Source: Bacillota bacterium
GTDB taxonomy: Bacteria; Bacillota; Clostridia; Oscillospirales; Ruminococcaceae
Length of the DNA: 64,000 nucleotides
Direction of reading: 5' to 3'
Assembly (NCBI GenBank): GCA_023457355.1
Contig: JAEWLW010000050.1
Span: 62,001-126,000, forward strand
A program made the translations under genes and the position numbers. Positions 58,311 to 64,000 of the stretch are shown here, in pieces. The notes below the pieces were generated by a model. That model was not told the DNA's origin. It ran no database searches and was given only the letters and a program-made list of their open reading frames with translations. The first letter of the stretch is position 1, and each line of letters opens with the position of its first letter.

Positions 58311-60605
58311 TCATCCCGGAATTGCAAAGGTGACGGTTACAACCGCGCCTTCCTCCATCATCGTTTCAGGGGCTGGCTCCTGGCTGATCGCCATGCTCTG
58401 GGCATTTTCAACGTCGTCCCCCGCAATTCGGATATTGAGTCCCGCGTTAAGCAGCGTGCGGTTCGCCTGCTGCGCCGACATTCCCAAGACGTTTGGCACG
58501 GCGATGCTGCCACTCTCTGGCTCCTTATCCGTATAGAGTATGACCGTGCTTCCCTTGGGGCAAACCTCTCCGGCGGCGGGCAACTGACGCGTCACCGTCG
58601 TGCCTTCCCCCACCATTTTATATTTCAGGCTCTGCGCGGTCAACATGGCAATGGCGTCATGAACCATCTGGCCGGACAGTGCGGGCACTTCCATTTCGAG
58701 CTCGGCAAGCTCTTTTTCGTTATACTGTGGTTCGACGCCCAAATACGGCAATGAATCCGCCATGATTGCGCCGACGATCGGCGCCGCGATGATGGAACCA
58801 TAAACATTTTGCATGTGCGGTTCATCCAGAATAACAAGCGCGAGAATCTTCGGGTCATTGGATGGCGCGACCCCTAAAAAGGAGGAAATACGCTTCGTGA
58901 CCTCGCCGTCCTCTTTGGCGTCGAGCTTTTCGCTGGTGCCGGTCTTGCCGGCGACGCGAAAACCGGGTACATAGGCATAACGGCCTGAACCGTCCGCGTC
59001 GCCAACCACATGTTCTAAAATACCGTCCAGCACTTTGGACGTTTCTTCGCTGATGACCTGCCGCTTGCAGACCGGCTCAGTGGTGGAAATGACGTTGCCC
59101 TCGGGATCGAGCACCTGGCTGACCACATAGGGCTGCATCAGCCGGCCGCCGTTGACGGCCGCCGCTACCGCAGAGCAAATCTGTATGGGTGTCACCTTAA
59201 AGGTCTGGCCGAAGGAGGAAGACGCGAGCTCTTCGCCCGATTCTTTGGCAAGTGTTGCATAGTCGTAAAAAATGCCGTCCGCCTCGCCAGGCAAGTCGAT
59301 GCGGGTCACCTCCCGGAGACCGAAGCGATCAAAATAATCATAAAAATGCTCGGGACCAATTAGGGCGCCCACCATCATAAACGCCGGATTGCAGGAAAAT
59401 TTGACGGCCTGCGTAAAGTCTATGGTGCCGTGTCCGGCCGCCTTCCAACAGGCCTTGCGGCGCCCGGCAACAACCAGGTAGCCCGGGCAGGTAAAATACT
59501 GCCCCGTCGGTTTGACCACGTTTAAGTCCAGCGCCATGGCCGAAGTGATCACCTTGAATACCGAGCCCGGCTCGTAAGGGTCTGAGATCGCCTTGTTGCG
59601 CCACTGGTCAAACTGCGCTTTGCCTAAAGCTTCTTTGCGGGCTTCCTCCAGCGCTTTGGCGCGCTCGGCGCTGTCGGTAATGGCGGCCAGCTTTGCAAGC
59701 ACCGCAGGGTCGCTGGCAAAGTTCTCAATCTGGGCGCGCGCGTTTTTGTCGTAGATTTCGTTTGGTTCGTTCGGGTCAAAATCCGGTTTGGTGGCCATAG
59801 CCAGAATGGCGCCGGTGTTGACATCCATAACGATGCCGGTTGCGCGGTTATGTACGTTGTGCTCAATGACCGCCGTTTCAAGATGGCGTTCCAGACTGTG
59901 CTGCACCACCTCGTCGATGGTCAGCACCAGCGAATTGCCGTCCACCGGTTCATACTGCCGCTCATAGGAGGACGGCATGTTGCCGCTTTTGGCGTTCTTG
60001 GCCGACACAACCATGCCCGGCGTACCCGAAAGCACCTTTTCGTATTTGGATTCAAGACCGTAGGCGCCGGTGTTGTCGTTGGTGGTAAAGCCAAGCACCG
60101 TCGATGCCAGCGTGCCATAGGGGTAATAGCGCTTGCTGTTTTCAATCAGGTGGATGCAGCTGAGCTTGTTATCCAGCGAAAAGGCCGTTATTTGGTCGGC
60201 CTCCTCCTTTTCGACCCGCTGCTTGATAATTTCGTAGTAGCTGGATTTTTTCTGTCCGCGCTGGATGATCTTTTCACGATCAAGCGCCAGCAATGGCGCC
60301 AGAAAATCCGCAATTTTATTAAGTTCCTCGTCCGAACTGATCTCGGCGGGTGAAATGATTACCGACCAAACGGTGGCTGACGCCGCCAGCGTTTTCATGT
60401 TGCGGTCATAAATGGTGCCGCGCTGGGCGGCGATTGTGGTGGGGCGCAGCTGCTGCCGCAGCGCCCTCGTTCGGTTTTCTTCGAAATCCACAAGCTGGAG
60501 ATAATAAAGTCTGCCAATTAAACCGCAAAATCCAAGCGTAATCATAACCGCCAGAACAATATTCATTTTTATCTTCATTGAATTACTGCTCACCGGTTTT
60601 GCCAT
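58311..60605 (-). CDS. spoVD: Class B penicillin-binding protein with PASTA domains, SpoVD/FtsI type
   Basis: 764 residues. N-terminal membrane helix (~12-32), the dimerisation domain, then transpeptidase motifs S-V-F-K (EPGSVFKVITSAM), S-C-N (KFSCNPAFM) and K-T-G-T (VAGKTGTSEK). Two PASTA domains at the end (EVPALSGQMVHDAI and VPNVLGMSAQQANRTLLNAG). Septal or cortex transpeptidase; PASTA and context fit SpoVD, but the vegetative FtsI role is likely shared if no other exists. Stop of spoVD to murE start: 43 nt. Confidence 0.94.
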   Translation of the reverse strand: MAKPVSSNSMKIKMNIVLAVMITLGFCGLIGRLYYLQLVDFEENRTRALRQQLRPTTIAAQRGTIYDRNMKTLAASATVWSVIISPAEISSDEELNKIADFLAPLLALDREKIIQRGQKKSSYYEIIKQRVEKEEADQITAFSLDNKLSCIHLIENSKRYYPYGTLASTVLGFTTNDNTGAYGLESKYEKVLSGTPGMVVSAKNAKSGNMPSSYERQYEPVDGNSLVLTIDEVVQHSLERHLETAVIEHNVHNRATGIVMDVNTGAILAMATKPDFDPNEPNEIYDKNARAQIENFASDPAVLAKLAAITDSAERAKALEEARKEALGKAQFDQWRNKAISDPYEPGSVFKVITSAMALDLNVVKPTGQYFTCPGYLVVAGRRKACWKAAGHGTIDFTQAVKFSCNPAFMMVGALIGPEHFYDYFDRFGLREVTRIDLPGEADGIFYDYATLAKESGEELASSSFGQTFKVTPIQICSAVAAAVNGGRLMQPYVVSQVLDPEGNVISTTEPVCKRQVISEETSKVLDGILEHVVGDADGSGRYAYVPGFRVAGKTGTSEKLDAKEDGEVTKRISSFLGVAPSNDPKILALVILDEPHMQNVYGSIIAAPIVGAIMADSLPYLGVEPQYNEKELAELEMEVPALSGQMVHDAIAMLTAQSLKYKMVGEGTTVTRQLPAAGEVCPKGSTVILYTDKEPESGSIAVPNVLGMSAQQANRTLLNAGLNIRIAGDDVENAQSMAISQEPAPETMMEEGAVVTVTFAIPG

Positions 60606-60771
60606 GCTGCCTCCTGACGATTGCCGTCGAATGTGCTGTGAAAAGAAACAAAGAGCTAAGGCATCCGATGACTTAACTCTCCGTCGTTTTCACTCTATTG
60701 CGTTTTTATACGCGCTGCTCCGCCGCCGGATTATGTTAAAAACAGCTTCGGGCATTAAATAGTCTATTTTT

Positions 60772-61260
60772 TTAAAATCCAAGGTATTCCAAAACGGAGC
60801 GATATGCCATATGAATATGATCCGCCAGCCCAAGCTGCGGCGCACGTGCCAGCACGACGCGGTCGCCCGCACCCAAATCGATATACTGCACCTGATAGCT
60901 TTCCACCTTGGCCATCCCCAACTGATTTTCAGCAATTTCCTGTACAGTGCGCAGCGACGTCTTGCCTTCAAGCGCCACCTGCATCAGCCGGTTTTCATTT
61001 TTAAGCAGTTCAAACTGCGCCTCGGTATCTTCAATCTGGCTGGTCAGTTCGGTGAGAATCATATTGTTGTAAAGAATGGCGCACACAATGCAGAGCACGA
61101 CCACAAAAATAGCTGCGCCACGCAACATGGCGGCATTATAACCGGCATTGCGGTTTTCCACCACCCTTAGCTCGGGCGGCTGTTTGATCTTCGGCGCACC
61201 CGGAGCGGCATAATGCTGCTCCAACTTTTCAAAATCGTAAGCCAAATTCGCTTTTGCCAC
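60772..61260 (-). CDS. ftsL: FtsL-like septal protein
   Basis: 162 residues. One membrane helix (LRGAAIFVVVLCIVCAILYN, ~46-66) followed by a coiled coil (ILTELTSQIEDTEAQFELLKN) and the helix RTVQEIAENQLGMAKVE, the pattern of FtsL/DivIC. Bitopic, short cytoplasmic part. GTG 61260 behind GGAGGTGAGG. Called by position (rsmH-ftsL-pbp) and topology as these proteins are poorly conserved. The 166 nt to spoVD hold no gene. Confidence 0.85.
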   Translation of the reverse strand: MAKANLAYDFEKLEQHYAAPGAPKIKQPPELRVVENRNAGYNAAMLRGAAIFVVVLCIVCAILYNNMILTELTSQIEDTEAQFELLKNENRLMQVALEGKTSLRTVQEIAENQLGMAKVESYQVQYIDLGAGDRVVLARAPQLGLADHIHMAYRSVLEYLGF

Positions 61261-61327
61261 GCCGCCTCACCTCCCCGGGGGCTTTTGATGCCCATCCCTT
61301 TATCAGCAGGTCAACCAAATAGCTCTA

Positions 61328-62260
61328 TCAAGCCTTAATTTTTTCTATGACGCGCAGCTTTGCGCTGTGGCTGCGGTTATTTTCCAAAAGCTCTTCTTCA
61401 CCCGCCGTAATGGGTTTTTTGGAGATAAGCCTGCCCCGCGGTGTTTTGCCGCACACACAAACGGGAAAATCCGCAGGGCAGGTACATCCCTCTGCGAAAG
61501 CAGCGAATCGGCGCTTGAGGAGACGGTCCTCCAACGAGTGAAAGGTTATCACCGAAAGCCTTCCGGCCAATGCAAGCAGCTCAAAAGCGTTGTCAAGCGC
61601 GCAATCCAAGGAGGCCAGCTCTCCATTGACCTCTATTCGAATTGCCTGAAAGCTGCGCTTAGCCGGATGACCACCCTCGCGCCGTGTCGCTGCGGGAATT
61701 GCAAATTTTATGATGTCAGCTAACTCTAATGTCGTTTGAATCTCGGCCTTTTCACGTCTGGCCACAATGGCCCGCGCAATGCGAAAAGCAAACCGCTCCT
61801 CGCCATATTCACGAAGGATACGCGCAAGGTCGCGTTCGGAATAAGCATTCACAACATCTTTTGCGCTCATGCCCGATTGCGACATGCGCATATCCAGCGG
61901 CGCGTCGTTCTGGTAAGAAAAGCCGCGCTCGGCGGCATCCAGCTGGTGGGAAGATACACCCAGATCCAGCAACACACCGTCCACACTGTCGATATTCAGC
62001 GCGTGCGCAACCTGGGCGATGTTGCGAAAATCGTCCTGCACCACCGTGGCGCAGGGGTAAGGGGCCAGCCGCTGCGTCGCGGCGGCAATGGCGTCGGGGT
62101 CCTTATCCAGCGAAATAAGCCTGCCGGTGGTAAGGCGCTTTGCAATCTCACTGGAATGTCCGGCGCCGCCGGCCGTGCCGTCTATATAGATGCCGTCGGG
62201 TTTAATGGCCAGACTGTTGATTGTTTCGTTCAGCAGAACCGGCTTATGTGAAAACGCCAT
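61328..62260 (-). CDS. rsmH: 16S rRNA (cytosine-1402-N4)-methyltransferase
   Basis: 310 residues. SAM motif IDGTAGGAGHSSEIAKRL, GVLLDLGVSSHQLDAAERGFSYQNDAPLDMRM, and FHSLEDRLLKRRF at the end. Methylates C1402 in the ribosomal P site. Canonical second gene of the dcw cluster; 14 nt after mraZ. Confidence 0.97.
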   Translation of the reverse strand: MAFSHKPVLLNETINSLAIKPDGIYIDGTAGGAGHSSEIAKRLTTGRLISLDKDPDAIAAATQRLAPYPCATVVQDDFRNIAQVAHALNIDSVDGVLLDLGVSSHQLDAAERGFSYQNDAPLDMRMSQSGMSAKDVVNAYSERDLARILREYGEERFAFRIARAIVARREKAEIQTTLELADIIKFAIPAATRREGGHPAKRSFQAIRIEVNGELASLDCALDNAFELLALAGRLSVITFHSLEDRLLKRRFAAFAEGCTCPADFPVCVCGKTPRGRLISKKPITAGEEELLENNRSHSAKLRVIEKIKA

Positions 62261-62274
62261 GTTGCAACGCTCCT

Positions 62275-62694
62275 TTAAAAGCCGAGTTCATCCATTGCTT
62301 CGGCCACCAGTTCGCTGGTGAGCTCAGCGTTGGATTTATCCCACCTGGCGGCATCCCAGATTTCGGCGCGGTTTGAGACACCTATGACCGCCACTTCGCC
62401 GGTGAGCTGCGCATAGTCACGCAACGCCTGCGGAATCAGTACACGGCCCTGCTTGTCCGGTTCAACGCACACCGCCCCTGCGAAGATAAACCGCTGGATG
62501 GCGCGCGCCTTGCTGATGGGAAGTGAGGCTGTCTGTTCCACTAGCTTGTCCCATTCGCTCATGCGATAAACAAACAGGCAGTTATCCAGCCCCTTTGTAA
62601 TGATGAAAGAGTCGCCGAGATCTTCGCGCAGCTTGGCAGGAAAGCTTACTCTGCCCTTGACGTCGATGCTGTGCCGGTACTCGCCAATGAGCAT
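62275..62694 (-). CDS. mraZ: Transcriptional regulator MraZ
   Basis: 139 residues, AbrB-like duplicated fold. MLIGEYRHSIDVKGRVSFPA and the second half EPDKQGRVLIPQALRDYAQL both carry the D-x-K/Q-G-R motif. It binds repeats in front of its own gene and regulates the dcw cluster. ATG 62694 has GGAGG 7 nt upstream; the longer open frame to 62745 runs through the operator repeats and is rejected. Confidence 0.97.
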   Translation of the reverse strand: MLIGEYRHSIDVKGRVSFPAKLREDLGDSFIITKGLDNCLFVYRMSEWDKLVEQTASLPISKARAIQRFIFAGAVCVEPDKQGRVLIPQALRDYAQLTGEVAVIGVSNRAEIWDAARWDKSNAELTSELVAEAMDELGF

Positions 62695-62710
62695 TTTGCT
62701 TCCTCCTTTC

Positions 62711-62756
62711 ACCACTTTGAGGGAATACAAACCTCTTTTTACCACTCTTCACCACT
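62711..62756 (-). promoter_or_regulatory. MraZ boxes, direct repeats in 10-nt register
   Basis: On the minus strand AGTGGT occurs at 62756, 62746 and 62716, and AGAGGT at 62736, all spaced by multiples of exactly 10. This matches the described MraZ operator, repeated GTGG-containing units one helical turn apart. It lies between the promoter and the mraZ ribosome site. Confidence 0.8.
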
Positions 62757-62764
62757 TTTATTCC

Positions 62765-62793
62765 ATTATAAGTGGCTGGCAATAAAAAATCAA
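62765..62793 (-). promoter_or_regulatory. dcw operon promoter
   Basis: On the minus strand -35 TTGATT (62793-62788), 17-nt spacer, -10 TATAAT (62770-62765), start predicted near 62758, so the MraZ boxes begin at +1. The + strand part of this 430-nt gap (62800-63127) is AT-rich without a gene; a TACAAT at 63088-63093 may serve the divergent gene. Confidence 0.8.
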
Positions 62794-63127
62794 TAGCTAA
62801 ATTTGCTTCAAAATTTCTTTTTTTATGTGACCGTTTTCGCCAAAATTTGGCTTAATAATCACAATTTAGCTATTTTTTATATTGTTGTTTACCACAAATT
62901 GCAAAAAAGCCTGCCGCAAATACATACAAAAAACTATTGACAAAACGCCATTTTATTGCTTATTGCATTCGGTGAAGGGGCTTCGGCTTAACGCACCCAT
63001 TAAACACAAGCAGCTCCTTTTACAATTTTTTCATGGCTTTGTGCAATTAAAAGACCTTTATTGCTATACTTTATATATCAGCAGTGATACAATGTAGGAC
63101 GGCTTAAAGCAAAGGGAGGTGCGTTGT

Positions 63128-64000
63128 TTGCGCAAGGTAACAACATTTTTAGCAGCACTGTGCACGATGGCGCTGCTGACCGCGGTATGCCTGGCCACAG
63201 CAACGCCCGCAGCGGTTATTTCGCCCAAAATCACGGCCTCCGACGGCGGCGAATGCTGGATGTTCGGTGACAATAACCGCACGAGCAAACGCGCTTTTGC
63301 CGATGGCGGCGGCCTGACGCTTAAAAATGAAAGCCCCGATAAGATCACCGGCCTGTATCTGATCTGGGATGCACCCGTGCCCACAAACTGCACCATAACA
63401 GCGCAAGGGCTCCCGCCGATTCAAGCGCAGGGCTTTTTGCATGAATGGGTCAATCTTGCCGGATCGTCCGGCGACGCCGTCACGCTGACATGGGAAGGGC
63501 CCGCCACACTGTGCGATGTTATTGCACTGGGCGGCAGCGCTTTGCCGGACTGGGTGCAGGATTGGCGCCCGGCCGAAGGGGACTGTGACGTTTTGGTGCT
63601 GCCCACCCACGCTGACGATGAACATCTTTTTCTCGGCGGCGCGCTGGCGATTGCCGCGGCCACGCCGGGCTGTCAGGTTCAGGTGGCCTATATGGTCAAC
63701 CACAACGGCGAATACTACCGCCCGCACGAGCTGCTAAACGGGCTCTGGGCGGTCGGCGTCAACCGCTACCCTGTCATCCCCCAATTTCCCGATATCTACA
63801 GCGATTCGCTGGCACATGCCAAAACCATTTATAACGAGCAGGAGATTCTGGACTATCAGCTTTCGCTCATCAACCGCTTTCATCCCCAGATGATTGTCGG
63901 GCACGATTTAGACGGCGAATACGGCCACGGCGCGCACATGCTCAATGCCCATACGCTGACGCAGGCCGTGGAAAAAGCGGCGGCGATGCCCGGCGGTTGG
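63128..64000 (+). CDS. Secreted PIG-L/LmbE-family deacetylase, 5' part
   Basis: The frame is open from 63128 to the window end (291 codons so far). TTG start with GGGAGGTG upstream. A Sec signal peptide LRKVTTFLAALCTMALLTAV with a likely AxA-type cut near residue 28 follows. Residues ~35-150 form a beta-rich, discoidin-like region with several Trp. The PIG-L domain begins at VLVLPTHADDEHLFLGGALA (zinc motif H-x-D-D-E) and includes HDLDGEYGHGAHMLNAH, the second metal histidine region. Members deacetylate N-acetyl sugars; export suggests a surface glycan substrate. It is divergent from the wall cluster. The C-terminus is missing. Confidence 0.85.
   Translation, partial: MRKVTTFLAALCTMALLTAVCLATATPAAVISPKITASDGGECWMFGDNNRTSKRAFADGGGLTLKNESPDKITGLYLIWDAPVPTNCTITAQGLPPIQAQGFLHEWVNLAGSSGDAVTLTWEGPATLCDVIALGGSALPDWVQDWRPAEGDCDVLVLPTHADDEHLFLGGALAIAAATPGCQVQVAYMVNHNGEYYRPHELLNGLWAVGVNRYPVIPQFPDIYSDSLAHAKTIYNEQEILDYQLSLINRFHPQMIVGHDLDGEYGHGAHMLNAHTLTQAVEKAAAMPGGW

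Noticed and set aside
62695..62745. Longer N-terminus for MraZ
   Set aside because: These codons fall in the MraZ box region; ATG 62694 has GGAGG at ideal distance and gives the standard N-terminus.
1..64000. CRISPR arrays, tRNA or rRNA genes, insertion sequences, prophage
   Set aside because: No regularly spaced repeats, transposase or phage genes were seen, and no cloverleaf other than the tmRNA acceptor/T arm was noticed.

Overview
The window looks like a chromosomal segment of a spore-forming, anaerobic, Gram-positive bacterium of the Clostridia, probably Oscillospiraceae/Ruminococcaceae-like. The grounds are spoVT and a SpoVD-type penicillin-binding protein with PASTA domains, a MurE with the meso-diaminopimelate signature DNPR, an anaerobic cobalamin pathway, a large-type SRP RNA upstream of dnaX, strong GGAGG ribosome sites and frequent TTG/GTG starts. 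Base composition is moderately GC-rich in genes and AT-rich between them. No phage, insertion sequence, CRISPR array, rRNA or tRNA was seen.

Layout. 1-5850 is a carboxylate-uptake region on the + strand: tctC (cut by the window edge), tctB and tctA, a convergent LysR regulator, a divergent AbrB-family membrane protein, a non-coding stretch full of perfect dyads, and a decayed chimera in which a CitA/DcuS-like sensor kinase fragment runs into the C-terminus of a TAXI-type TRAP binding protein. spoVT follows (6051-6593). 6807-21916 is one tightly overlapping 17-gene minus-strand cobalamin operon, cbiD to cbiC, covering corrin ring methylation and contraction, amidation, adenosylation and nucleotide-loop assembly. 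It includes a fused CbiE-CbiT and a second, short CobU-like protein without any histidine. 22.2-27.1 kb holds an HD-GYP protein, a Prx6-type peroxiredoxin, a small four-cysteine protein, a degenerate dispersed repeat and an EAL-CBS-GGDEF protein; the two signalling proteins suggest cyclic-di-GMP control.

27.4-38.4 kb is a 14-gene minus-strand phosphonate operon: phnD-C-E-E (uptake), phnG-H-I-J-K-M-L (C-P lyase), then a PHP phosphoesterase, a hexapeptide-repeat transferase and a GNAT acetyltransferase. 38.7-41.0 kb has a lipoprotein beta-lactamase-like hydrolase and a TipA-like MerR regulator with a classic 19-bp-spacer promoter. 41.4-45.9 kb is an information-processing cluster: SRP RNA, dnaX, ybaB, recR, gtrA-like, smpB, a zinc-ribbon gene and tmRNA (ssrA). 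46.0-48.3 kb holds a second repeat copy, an MBL-fold hydrolase, a tiny conserved gene and an EamA transporter.

48.3-62.8 kb is the division and cell wall (dcw) cluster, transcribed on the minus strand: mraZ-rsmH-ftsL-spoVD-murE-murF-mraY-ftsW-murG-murA-divIB, then ftsZ behind its own promoter. murD, murC, murB and ftsA are absent from it. Upstream of mraZ lie direct repeats in exact 10-nt register that fit MraZ boxes. The window ends in a divergent, secreted PIG-L/LmbE-type deacetylase cut by the edge.

Two recurring themes deserve attention. In both transporter operons a strong hairpin without a T-tract sits directly after the binding-protein gene (tctC, phnD). Several control signals can also be read directly: the MraZ boxes, the MerR promoter, an 18-bp perfect palindrome in the cbiD promoter, and a hairpin presenting the phnD ribosome site in its loop.
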